A stretch of 64,000 nt of DNA from Campylorhamphus procurvoides. Taxonomy: Eukaryota; Chordata; Aves; Passeriformes; Dendrocolaptidae. The notes beneath the pieces were generated by a model. The model was not told the DNA's origin, did not search any database, and saw only the letters and a program-made list of their open reading frames with translations. The stretch lies in the NCBI GenBank assembly GCA_013396655.1, contig WBMV01004761.1, forward strand, positions 1,186,088 to 1,250,087, read 5' to 3'. This document shows positions 13,366 to 24,300 of this stretch, one piece after another (position 1 is the stretch's first letter; the number at the start of each line of letters is the position of its first letter). The position numbers and the translations under genes are program-made.

Positions 13366-13820
13366 CCCGGCGGCAGCAGCGGCGGCAGCGGGTGCTTCTG
13401 TCGGAGGGGCAGGGCGGCGCTGCTGTTGCCGTGGGGGCCCGGCGGAGCCTTGGGCCGCGGGACGAAGCGGGCCGGCTTGGCGAAGGAGGAGGAGGCGTGA
13501 GCGGCGGAGCTGGGGTGGCCCTGCCCGGCGGGACCCAGGCGGAGCTGGACGGCCGGCTTGCTCATCCGCCGGGTGCGCTCCGGGGACCCGCCGCCGTAGC
13601 GGGTGTTCAGCTGCACATTGAAGGTGCGCTGCTGCTGCTGCTGCTCCCCCCCGAGGAGGGTCGGGCGCTGCTGCCGGCTGCCAGAGGAGCCCCCCCGGCC
13701 GGGCTGCAGGACGTACGTGATCCTCCTTAGCCTGCCCTTTTCGGAGGCTGCGAGCGCCGGTGACAAAAGCGCACAGGCAGCCAGGAGCGGGAGGAGGAAG
13801 CCCCTTCTGATCCGAGCCAT
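13366..13820 (-). CDS. LTBP1: LTBP1 (long form), coding exon 1
   Basis: This is the first coding exon of latent TGF-beta binding protein 1, a secreted matrix protein that binds the small latent TGF-beta complex covalently and anchors it to fibronectin/fibrillin networks. The exon encodes 151 residues plus two bases of codon 152. Residues 1-24 form a signal peptide: a basic start (MARIRRG), a hydrophobic leucine/alanine core, then ALA-A. The blocks GRLRRITYV (29-37), RTFNV.LN.RY (65-75) and ERTRR.SKP (81-89) are the conserved N-terminal signature of the LTBP1 long form as I recall it from mammals. A QQQQQ run (60-64) sits between the first two blocks. A sequon NSS lies at 132-134, and the rest is proline/serine-rich and probably disordered. 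The start at 13820 was chosen because it precedes the signal peptide and has a strong context (G at -3, G at +4). The open frame continues upstream but contains no ATG. The exon ends at a GG|GTAAGG donor. Family identity is strong; splicing itself is inferred. Confidence 0.93.
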
Positions 13821-14260
13821 TTCCACAGCGGGAGCCCCGCAGCAGCCGGCGAGCTTCGCGGACTCGCCGTGCAAGGGTTTCCTCTCCGTGTGTGTGCGCG
13901 ACCTGCGCCCCGGGGCGCGGATTCCTCCTCCGCTCGCTGCCCCCCAACCTGCTCCGGGCGGTGGGAAGAAGGGAAAAAGAAATGCCTCAGGATCCTCCCG
14001 CCCGCCCCCCAAACTGTTTAGAAAGTTCAGCAAACACTTCGCCCCGTGGAGCAGGAAAACATCGTTGGAAGAAAGGAAGCGGCGGGTGCGAGCCGAGCTG
14101 CAAGCCGGAGCGGGAAGGGAGGAGGAGCAGCAGGGGAAGGGTGTTTGCCGGAGTGGGGTGGTCGCAATGGAGAGCAGATGTGTCTGTCGCCGGAGCCGCC
14201 GGGGGTCTGCGCGCCTCGTGTAAGGAACGGCCCTTAAGCCGGTCCGCACTGTTCCCAAAG
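13821..14260 (-). promoter_or_regulatory. LTBP1: LTBP1 5'UTR and probable core promoter
   Basis: The sequence immediately upstream of the LTBP1 start codon is GC-rich, lacks a convincing TATA box, and carries no in-frame ATG, as expected for a CpG-island 5'UTR. The transcription start cannot be fixed from sequence. A TTAAAGAG-like A/T patch on the minus strand near 14268-14275 is the only TATA-like stretch and would place initiation near 14240. The frame of LTBP1 remains open through this segment without stops (see findings), so its end does not by itself mark the 5'UTR boundary. Confidence 0.6.
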
Positions 14261-14354
14261 CCCCCTCTTTAAGAGTTCCTCTGCGAGTGAGCGTGTGCGC
14301 AGGGGAGGGGGCGGACGGGAGGGGTGCCCCGGCCCCGGTGCCGGCCCCTTACAG

Positions 14355-14359
14355 CCAAT
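14355..14359 (+). promoter_or_regulatory. CCAAT box
   Basis: AGCCAATG, a good NF-Y type CCAAT box, lies 13 bp from the cAMP-response element. This pairing is common in CpG-island promoters. The site is functional in either orientation, so it could serve LTBP1 or a divergent transcript. Confidence 0.5.
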
Positions 14360-14371
14360 GTGGGCCCGCCG

Positions 14372-14379
14372 TGACGTCA
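14372..14379. promoter_or_regulatory. Palindromic cAMP-response element
   Basis: A perfect TGACGTCA palindrome, the consensus site for CREB/ATF factors, lies about 550 bp upstream of the LTBP1 start codon within the CpG island. Only the match is seen; occupancy is inferred. Confidence 0.6.
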
Positions 14380-14403
14380 GGCGGCGCTCCCGGGGCTGGG
14401 GAG

Positions 14404-14432
14404 GGGGCCGGGGCCGGGGCCGGGGCCGGGCC
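14404..14432 (+). repeat. GGGGCC hexanucleotide array (4 units)
   Basis: Four perfect tandem GGGGCC units (14404-14427) are followed by a partial GGGCC. The run of G4 tracts can form a G-quadruplex on the plus strand. It lies upstream of the probable LTBP1 transcription start. Confidence 0.9.
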
Positions 14433-17400
14433 AGGTGACCGCGGGGCGCAGCGGCAGCGGTGTCCGGGATCCCAGCCTGCGCCGCTAAGCAAGCCTCGGA
14501 ATTACTTGTTTTCACTTACAGGCACCGGCTTGCCGTCTGCCAGTTCACGGGACAGCTGTCCCCTGCGGTTGGGGTAGCGTACCTGTGCTTCTGCAATAGC
14601 TAAGCCTTTTCGTTCTGTGTTAATGGACGTGAGGCTTTAAACCCCCAAAAGCCTTATATTCGTGCTTTGCTGTATAGGTAGGAACTCGATTAAAGCACTT
14701 ACGTTAAAGGTAAGCACGTTGCTTACTCTCAGCCTGATGAGAGCCAGACATTGCTCGTAGCAGAAATCCTAGCCGGATTAGGAGGGACTAGATTCTTTCT
14801 TGGTTTTCTTTGGGTTTATAAAGCAGTACATATTACTAAAGAACAAAATACAAACCACAACTGTACACTTGTAATTAATATATAAGCAAACTGCCCACGT
14901 TTTTCTCTAGTGTGTCTTAACCAATCTCACCCTTTAGCACTGTAAACAAAAAAACAAAGTTCACAAAATAACCCAGAGATTACATCTTTTAAAATACTCA
15001 GAAGCTGATGCATCCGAGTTCTTCCCAAGAAACTTTGTGAAGAATCAGTTTGCAAATTCAATAGTTTGGAATTCAGGTCCTCTTCTCTGGTTTCTTCTCT
15101 GCTCTTTTCCAAAGCTTTAAGGACACTGACCCCAGCTCCAAACTGATGAGATTTTGCTCTTAAATGCTCTTGGCACAGCTACGCAGCCGGCAAGTGGAGC
15201 AGGAGGGTTTTACATTGACAGGATTCCAGGCAAGAGCCACTATTAAGAGCACAACGGTCCCTTCCTCCTTAGTTCTCATCTATTTAAAACTGCTCAAAAA
15301 TAAATAGATGTTTTAAATAGACGAGAGCTTGGAGCTTGCTATAGTCACAGTGTAAGGGAGCCATATCAATGTTAAAGGCTTCTGCTCCTGTGCCTCCAGT
15401 GGTCTGAATTGAAACCCAGTGTCCAAAAAGAAAATGCCACAACACTGGGAGTTTCTAAATCCACAGTGGGTTAAATAAGAATTAAACTCTGTAGTGCTTC
15501 AGAGGAAAACAAATGAACCCTGAAAGTTCCAGAGTCCCAGTCTGAAGATAACTAAGAAATTAACTGTGAGACCACTGCCTCCTCTCTTAGCAAGCATACA
15601 TCTGTTGTTTTTTTAACTTGGAAGACATTCTCAGCAAGTGAACTGTTCAGCCTTCCGAAGGCTAATTATTGTGAATCCCGAGTATGCTAAATGTTTTTAC
15701 AGTATTTAGGGAACAAAAAAATATGTTGAAACCAGAGTAGGGGGGTGAAGACTGAGTAAGTAGAGAGAAATTGATGTGGTACTAGGAACTGTTGCTCTGC
15801 ACAAGGCCACTGTCCTTCAGAAGTTTTACAGAATGAGATCACAACTACGTGTGTGGCTCGGTTTGTTGAACAGAGGGCAAAAACTGCATCATTCCACAGC
15901 AGAATCCAGTTGCTTTTAAGAAATGTGGGGTTTAAGTCACATCAAGCAGGGGACAAATGTGGTATATTGCTGGCTAATGTACAGCAAATGGTAAGGGACC
16001 TCAAGGAAAATATATTCACAAAGGTGGATGCCTTGCATAGAATCATTGAGGTATAAAAACGTTCCTGAAAAAATATTTGGTATTATTTGCAATTAATTGT
16101 TTGAGGTCAGGCACTCCTCACAAATGTACATGGCAGATCTGATTTTCAGTGTTCTCTTTTTTTTTTACCTCTGGTAAGGAAATCCACTCTTCTTCTCTGT
16201 CTGCTGTCTGGTTTTGCTCCCTCCCTCCCTCCTGCTCCTCCTCCACATGTCTGGAGGGTCTTGGGTGTTACAGACTAGGTTTTGTTGCAGTAACACGTCA
16301 CATTGGCCACAGAAGTTTTAACAGCTAAAAGAGAATTTCAGTGAAGTTCTGCAGCTAAAGCTCAAGTCACAATTTTTTCACATATAGAAGTATCTGCTTC
16401 AAAAGGTCAAAAAGTGCATCCAGCACTAAACAGCCAGATGCTGGCCTTTCAAAATCAAGCCAGGTGGCTACTAAATTTCCTGAGGATTCTTTAGGAAATC
16501 CTTTAGTATTACTGCTTGTGAGAAACCTGCTCTGGCTGCCTCCCTGCTTCCTGTGGAAAGGGCACTGACTTGAGTTAGCAGTGACAAACAGGAATTAGTA
16601 TCTCACACCATCTTTCAGGCACACCCGTCTTGAAGATGGTTGGGAAAGCAGTTTGCACTGTTTCTGTGCTTTTCCCCTGTGGTTTGTGACTAAAGGGTGA
16701 ACTTAAGGAAACATAAAGTTCCTTAGTCTGTACACCACCCAGCAGAGGGCCAGACCTCTAGGTGCTCTGCTTTAAGGGTGTAGCTGAGGGTGAGATGGGC
16801 AGAACTGATTGAAAGACTGGAAGCAGAAGAGATGAAGGAGGCAGAATTGCTGCCCAATGAAATGGCAGTATTGCTTCAAGGCTTAATGGACAGGGATGAA
16901 GTATCTACAACAAGAATCAAAATAGCATTATTCAAACTAAAATGAAAGGAAGAACTAAACTGCTCTATATGTTTGTGTTGAAGTCTCATGATTTTGAGGC
17001 TAGTCCCATGAGTTGAATGAGGAAGGACAATTATTTTGAGATGTTGAAGTTGGTAGCACTCTGACCTTCATCATTCCTGTCACCAATCAAAGGAGACAGG
17101 ACTGTGGCCTGGGTATCTCATGGAGAATGTCCGTGGTGCATAGAGTCGCAGAGCAACACGGGACCTTTGCAATGTAGATGTATGTTATGTTGAAGGTAAA
17201 GTCATCTGAGCATGGGCCATCACTGAGCCAACCTTCTGCATCAGAGTGCCACAGTAACCCCCTGTGACAAGTCAGTGTCCACGTTAGCCAGGCAGTAAGC
17301 TGAATGATTGGTAATTCCTGATGTGTTGAGCTACAGTGCCAGTAATTGGCCCTGGTGGTCTTGTAGATCCACCAGGCAGCAAGCCTTAGCCTGTTAGGAA

Positions 17401-18607
17401 AACCGGATTGGGAGCTCACACTTAACACTAGAGTTTGACAAGGCTGAATGCTGTGTTTAGCCTCAATTTTGGCAGTATAAGAGAAATTTTACAGTACTGT
17501 AGCTCCATTCACTTCAATAATATTACTCCAAACTTCTTTTAAGCTAAAGGGGGAAAAGCAGTCTTTGTAATTTCTTGTAAGCTGAGAATCAGCTGGAGAC
17601 CTGTATTTTGTTTTTGTACTATACAATTATCTGCAAAAAAAGTCCTGTATTTTCCTGGCTAAATTATACCTTTGGCCATAGCTCTGTACAGGTAACATGA
17701 CTAATTTAAAGTCTTTTTTTTGAACAAAAGAGAACAGCTTAGTCTCATTATCACCAGAGTAGGAAAAAGAAGAATTGATGTCACTAAAGTATATAGCATA
17801 CATACATGATTTGTAGATGTTCATATCATATCTACATGGTATTTTTCAAACCGAACTGTACCTTCCAACCCTGACAGTTGTTTGTTGCTTCAGGCAGAAA
17901 CTGTCATCACTTTATGGTTTGCAACTAATATTTTGAGGCCTCAGCTGTTCCTGAGTGTTACCACAATATAAATATCATTAATAATGTTTCACAAAAGGAA
18001 AAGTACTGCTCACTTTATCCTGGTAGGCACTTACATTCACTTCCAAGGAACTCAGAGAGTCAGACTAGGTCTGGATGGATGTGTGAGGCTTTGGAAGGAA
18101 GCAACTTAGCTTTGTTGGACCCATTCACTACTGGTGACCTTCTTGTGACCTGGAGATCTGTAATCATCATACTTGGAACACCTCAGTGGTTCCAGACTCA
18201 CACTACATTACCTTGGGTAAACAACCTTCTGCCTTCTCTTCCTTGGATTTACTGGATCCAAGGAAGATGCATGAATGCATCTTTGTAGTACATTCCCCAG
18301 CACCTCTGAAAGAAATCATCATCCTCCAAAGCATCATTGTTGCCACTGCAGTCAGGGCTCTGCTGTACACATACGAGCCGATAGATCATACTGGCTTCTC
18401 TGACTGGAAGTCACAGGGTCCTGAAGCAAACTAGCTTTTCAGGGACGAAGTAACTTTTATGATGAGCTTGGTCTATGATATGGATTCGTATGTTGGAGCA
18501 ATACAGTTCCTGTGTGGCACTGGGTTTCTGAAGCAGACAGACTAGCATGTGGATAGTTCAGAGCCACAAGTCTGGATGGGAAAAGAAAACAGATCAATGT
18601 TGCAATG

Positions 18608-18643
18608 TTATTGCAATCTCTCTACTAAAAGAGATTGCAATAA
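18608..18643. repeat. Perfect 14-bp hairpin with 8-nt loop, next to a T run
   Basis: TTATTGCAATCTCT (18608-18621) pairs perfectly with AGAGATTGCAATAA (18630-18643). Each arm contains ATTGCAAT, which resembles a C/EBP half-palindrome. A run of about a dozen T residues follows within 10 bp on the plus strand. The element is in the region upstream of LTBP1, with no gene recognised near it. Confidence 0.85.
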
Positions 18644-20711
18644 GGACCTTTTTTTTTTTCTTTTTGGCATTAAGTCACACTGAAAGTTATATCCATTTGG
18701 CAAAAGTCTGATGCCAGTTTGTCACTACTGACCACCACTGTTTCCAGCAAAATACACACTCAAGGCAAGTAGGAGTTGGCTTCTTTTTCATTTTCTGACA
18801 CAACAGTTGTAGTAAAAGAAGTTGTGTGGATTTGCATAGTCTTGCATTCCATTTTCCCAAACTAGCAGAACTCCCTTCTAGAATATTTGGCAGTTTCACA
18901 GCTATCCTCACATACATAAAATAACTGATTCAGAAATAAGAGATTTTTTCCAAGATATGAACATCTCCACATTGTGCTGTTGCAATTATTCTTCCCCTCA
19001 AGGAAATAAATATATCTCGTCTACAAAACAATTTAAATATCCATTGAACTTTTTTGTTACACCATTCCTTGCAATTGTTTGTTTCTTTGTACAATCCCAT
19101 ATACACTGAAAATAAACTGCAGAGCAAATTAGGTGGAAAGGCACACAGAAACATGTAAATACATTTAATTGTTTCACTTTACCTTAGGAGAAGACATATT
19201 TAAACTAATCTATTCTTCACAAAAGCAAAGTAAATATTACAACTAATATTTGAAAACTCTCACAGTGCAGCTATGTCCTATGCCAAGAATACTAACCTCT
19301 ACAAAAATCAGCTTCAGCAGTGAATCCTGATTTTTCACTGTTGTGCTGTGTGCTGCTGACTTATGAAAGCTGAAGGAAATAGAGTCTGTGTAAAACAAAG
19401 CTGACCTGACTTGAATTAGCATTGAAGAACACCTTAAAGTTTTCATAATTATACATAATCCAGGTAGATCAGCAAATCAGCATAAATGGAGGTGAAGCAG
19501 ACAGAAGTGGTATGAGATTGTGGAACACCAGCCACGATTACTCCTGCAGCAGCTGCTTAATAACTTGGAAGGTAATGCTTCACACCCTTTTCTGTGCTTG
19601 GTGTCCCCCTCTGACAGCCCAGGATGATGTTGGGTGTGCAGCTTTGGTATCTACTGTCCGCTTTAATCTTGCTCCCCATGTCACAGAGACAGAAACTCAG
19701 CCCTGCTTAGACTGCTGTGCTATAGGCCAGTACCTGAGCTTTACAGGGTAAACAATTGTTTAAAGACCAGCTGGGCACTCAGAGCAGCAGATCCTGGTTG
19801 TCTGAATTAAAAAAAGGGCAGAATACTACTTCTAATGATGCACTTGGAGCAGCTCCCAGCACACCAATGTTAGAGGTTGAGAGTACGTGTGTAGGTTCTC
19901 TGTCTGCTGCTCTTTCAAGGTTTGTGGTGGAAGGTGATGGAATGAAAATTACAAGCTTTCTTTTTTTTTTAAAGTAGGTAGGGAGAAAAATGCTGGGCTT
20001 TCATTTCCATCACTTTTTCTCCAGTAGCAAAATGCGTCTGCAGAGGTGTTTAATGTCAGTCTGCTGCGTGTCTGTATTTTGCATCAGGATGCTTGAACAC
20101 TGACCCTGGTCTGAGCAGGAAGAACTCTAAGGATCCCCTCTACCCTCAGTTACCATTTACATCACAGATGTAAATGCATCATGCCTAACAAGCAGCCTCA
20201 GGTGGAAGCAGGCACAGCTGTTTGCCTATTTTGGGTGGGTCAAAAACCATTTACAAGAAAGCAAACCTGCAGGGTAATATTGTAGAAGCCTTCCTGGGGC
20301 AGGCTACAGGTGGGAAGGAGGTTGAAGCCTGGAAGAGCCAGGGCATGGCAGAAGGGATAAAGCAGACCCCAGAAAAAGGCAAAACACTTGAGCTCACAGA
20401 TGATGCCAAGTCTGAACTGACCTTGCCACCAGGCAGGTGGTAACATAAGAGTACCCTAAGAGACACAGCAGCCCAACAGACAGCCTCACCTGCATTTAGA
20501 AAACAGAAATTCAGTCTGACCTTATAGTTAAGAGGATTAGCCAAAGAGGGCCTGGTAGGGACTGACTGCACCAGATAATCAAAACACGGTCTATAACCAG
20601 CCAAGTCAAAGTGATATCATTGACTGCTTGATTAGAACCTTTTTCAGGTTAAAGTCAGTTTTTGCTATGTTCACCTGTTAGAGTCAGGACACTAAGCTTA
20701 AAAAAAAAAAA

Positions 20712-20884
20712 AGGTATGAATAGGAAAACCATGAATTTTTATCCTCCCTTAATATCTGTATTTAAAATAAATCTCTATAATTTTCAGATTTTTTAAGAAA
20801 AGGTATGAATATGAAACCCATGAATTTTTATCCTCCTTTAATAGCTGTATTTAAAATAAATCTGTATAATTGCCAGATGGTTTT
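20712..20884 (+). repeat. 89-bp tandem duplication
   Basis: Two adjacent copies both begin AGGTATGAAT, at 20712 and 20801. Both contain the shared stretches CATGAATTTTTATCCTCC and TGTATTTAAAATAAATCT, and differ at a handful of positions. A run of 12 A lies just before the first copy. The unit is AT-rich and carries no recognisable element. Confidence 0.9.
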
Positions 20885-20889
20885 GAGCT

Positions 20890-21300
20890 TGCCATCGTAA
20901 TTTACCGTGCCCCCCTCAAGCAATAGCAGATGAATCTAAACAGTACACGGCTTGTGGTCCATCCCCAGCATGCCCACGACACCGTCCCGCTCCCAGACAT
21001 TCCCGTGACGGCCAGCCGGTGAGTCACGCAACCGCAGCTCCTCGTTGCTGGCAAACCGAGCCCACCTGAGGGGCAGCCTTTCACTCCTTCCTTCATTCAG
21101 CCACTCACTCACTTCTCCCAGTGGGGCTCCAGTCTCCGGCACCGGCGGTGTCTCGGCAGAGACGTGCTGATGGGTCTCTTCGGAAGCCTCTAGCACACAA
21201 AAGAGGCACTCCCGCTTCACATCTGCAGGCTGATTTATTAGAATACACAGATTTGCAGGGCAATATAATATCGCATGCAGCAGACGGGAACAGCATGCAG
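20890..21300. promoter_or_regulatory. Isolated CpG-dense patch, candidate enhancer or alternative promoter
   Basis: I count 22 CpG dinucleotides in roughly 400 bp, while the sequence on either side has almost none. The patch contains a GTGAGTCACGC stretch with an AP-1-like TGAGTCA (about 21020-21026) and a CCGGCACCGGCGG cluster. It lies about 7 kb upstream of the LTBP1 start codon. Open frames overlap on both strands but none resembles a known protein. Preserved CpGs in a small window suggest a germline-unmethylated regulatory element. A decayed old insertion is the alternative. Confidence 0.4.
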
Positions 21301-24300
21301 AAAGTCTTTCAGCTATACACATCTGTATTCCTACTTGAAAAAAAAAGTCTGAAGATGTGCCTCAGTGCTAAATAGTCTGTGAGTGAGATTCTTGTTTGAA
21401 TCACATGCAGTTGGACTGGAAAGAGTAGAACTATTATCTGTCCAGACCAGGGTCATCCAGGAAAGCAAGCATTTCTAGCACAAAGTTTCAGCTCATGTAG
21501 CCTTTTTTGTTTTACTCGTTTTAGTTGTGTTGACTTTCAGCCAGAAGCACACAGAAAATTCAGAGTTCTCTAGGTTCAGGATCCATGCGTAGATGAATTT
21601 GCTACCTTTGTTCATATTAAAGTTTAAATTTTCTGAAAAATAAAAGAAGCAGATTCCTATCCTTTTCTTCCAAAACAAGCACAACATTTTCAAGAACCAC
21701 AGTTTTGACCTATCAAGAGCATCTTGAACTGAAAAGATATAATCTGAAAACAAAATAATTATGTACCTGTGCTCAGAAGGTTCTTGTCTATTCCTATTCA
21801 AAGCACATCAATGGCCATCTCCTACCTAAAACCAAGTAGTACCTATACTCCTTCTAAGCTGAATTAATCTGTTGCCCCTCATTTTCTGTGGAGTTGTAGC
21901 CATGGCTGACAAAGATCAGGATTCTACTCCAGGATGCTACGTTTGATCATGTCCATAGTTGATTTAAAGGCAACTGCAATTGTGAAAATCGGAAATTATG
22001 AGTGCCAGCTATTCAAACTGAGAGAGACCCTCTCCAGTTGAGAAAACCTGAACAAAAACCATATGTAAGTCCTTAACATTGACTGGTAAAAACAGTGGTG
22101 GGTTTTTTGAGTGTTTGCTAGTAATGCAAGAGATACACTACACAACATTTTCAGGAGCTGCAGAATCTCTTGTGATTCTTTATAGTTCATCTTATCAATT
22201 ACTCACATTTTCAATTTCAGTGCTTCATTATGTAAAGCAGCTTTTGCAGGCCACAGCCATACAATTCTTTAGTCTTCTCTTGTCATCTCCATTGCCATGT
22301 ATCTTTCAAAGGATAGAATAGATTTATACTAATTGATTTTTTCGTGCTCAAAGGTAGGGCTGATAAACTGGACTTTCACTCCTACTATCCTTTCTTTATT
22401 CGTTTTAAAATGAGGTGGACTTTTTCCTTCTGAAAGAATTTAAGATTTAGTTTTATTGCAGAGAGGATCTTGGTGACTTGACAACGCAATTTGGTAGAAC
22501 AAAGCTTTTTTACAAATAGTTATGCTGAACAAAAGATTCACAACAGCAATTTAAATATTTCCTCATGATTTCACGTAGGGTTTGTAAAGAAAAAAAAGTA
22601 TCTATACCTATAACTCACATATTAAAAGTATTTGTTTGGAATCTGCATCCAAATCTCATCTCATTTCTGTGATCTCCCAAGTTTTCAAGCAGGCAGTGCC
22701 TGAGGATTAAGTTCTGCCCCGTTCTGGAGAAACTGAGGAGTTTTGCTTAATTTATGCATGTTTTAGACTGCTATTAGGAGCTCTGATCAGCACATTAGGG
22801 AAGTGGGGCTTTTTTTCTCCTTTCACTGAAAGCTTGTTTGTACAGACGAGCTGAGGCTGAATTTGCATTTAAACTAAACCACTTTAGCAAGTAATTTTCT
22901 TGAATCTAACTCTTTCCAAATGTTTCCACAGCAAATTTCTCTGAAGTGCCCATAATCTTGTCACCAAACCAGTATCTTATTATCTACATTATGAATAAAA
23001 ATTAAAAAAAAAGAGTTTTTACTGAATTTTCCTATGGAGTTTTTTGTGAAGGAAAATATGGGTATCATATTGTTGAAAGAGCTACTAGGAATCCTCAAAG
23101 CAGGGAGCATTTTTCTTTATTTTTGTAACTGCCTGCTGTAAATAACTATTCAATGGTTTGTTTTGTGTATTGAACATAAAAGAGTTAATGTGACCATCTA
23201 GTTAGGTGGAACATATGTGTTGAATACTCCATTAGCTGGTTTTCACAATTAAAATAAATGTGCTTTAGGGCATCTTTTTCCTCTCTGACTGTGCAATCAT
23301 CTTCAGTGTATGTTAGCCTGTATCATGAAAGCTTATCTACTCAGCAAAGTTCTCTTTCACTGGTTAAGTAGTTTAGCTCTATGCCAAACTGGAAAACTTC
23401 ACATTCCCCCAGGGGTAAATAAAATCCCTATAAGCAAGAGTTCAAGTCGAGCAAGTTCTTCACTAGTTACTCTTTCCATGAGTCACACACTTCTGTTGAA
23501 TCTGTCCAGCTCCTTGTCTCAGTGATATAAAATCAGCGTAATCCAAATTATCCTTCATAGCTGAAAACAATACTAACCTCTAATATTAACAAGAATAAAA
23601 GCCCTCTGCAGTTACAAACCTAGCTTTTCTTCTTTCCTTCTGCAGTTTTCTTCATTTTCCTATTTGTCTTACTGTTTTCCTAGGTCTGGCTCTCCAATCA
23701 GAACAACATGCTTACCTTCTCACATTGATCGTTTCTAAAACAGCCACCAATCTTCCCAATGTTTTTCAGTCAGGGAGATGCTCTTCTTTTCTTATACGAT
23801 CTGGTTGTGTCTCCATTAGGAAATGATGTTGTTGGCATGTGATCATTCCTCGCAGCACTCCAGTGCACAAGGAGTAGACTCAAATCAGCAGCAGTGTGGT
23901 TGTGGACACGGAGCCTGGTTTCCAGGGCTAGTACTACCTGATACAATCCAATGTGAAAAAAAGTTCTTATTTTGGGGAAAAGCTAATGCATACTGTCTGA
24001 TCCTGGAATAAATTAGTCTTGTACAGTCTCTTAACTATTATATACAACCATTGCTTCCACGGGGTAATTTCAGCAAGAGCTAGAAACACGAAAATGTTTC
24101 TACTTTTGTGACTTAATAAACCAGAAACACTGTCTCAAAGAATAACCTGTTTCATCCAAAGAGGGACATATAGCACAGTGATTAGCACCTTCCAGGGCTG
24201 GATATTATGGATGGTACATGGCAAACCTTTCTTCAAAAGTAAGAAAATAACACATTCACAAGAACATAGGATGCTTAAACTGAGAATGTAGGTGAGAAAC

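Larger units (their letters stand above)
12780..14590. promoter_or_regulatory. CpG island covering the LTBP1 5' end
   Basis: GC and CpG content rise abruptly near 12780 and fall off after about 14590, in contrast to the AT-rich sequence on both sides. The island contains the first two LTBP1 coding exons, intron 1 and the promoter. It is a typical position for the start of a widely expressed matrix gene. GC-box-like runs (GGGGGCGG near 14306-14313), a CCAAT box and a cAMP-response element are present in its upstream part. Confidence 0.9.

Noticed and set aside
12673..13947. 424-codon open frame on the minus strand and long plus-strand frames across the CpG island
   Set aside because: They run through intron 1 and beyond exon boundaries, are made of low-complexity P/A/G/R peptides, and reflect high GC content. 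The LTBP1 exons lie in another minus-strand frame with correct splice sites.
15853..16056. 67-codon plus-strand frame with a coiled-coil-like end, about 2 kb upstream of LTBP1
   Set aside because: It starts from GTG rather than ATG, matches no family I know, and is of a length expected at random in this amount of DNA.
18650..18665. Hairpin followed by T run at 18.6 kb read as an intrinsic terminator
   Set aside because: That signal is bacterial. In a vertebrate nuclear genome the resemblance is only formal, and no transcription unit ends there.
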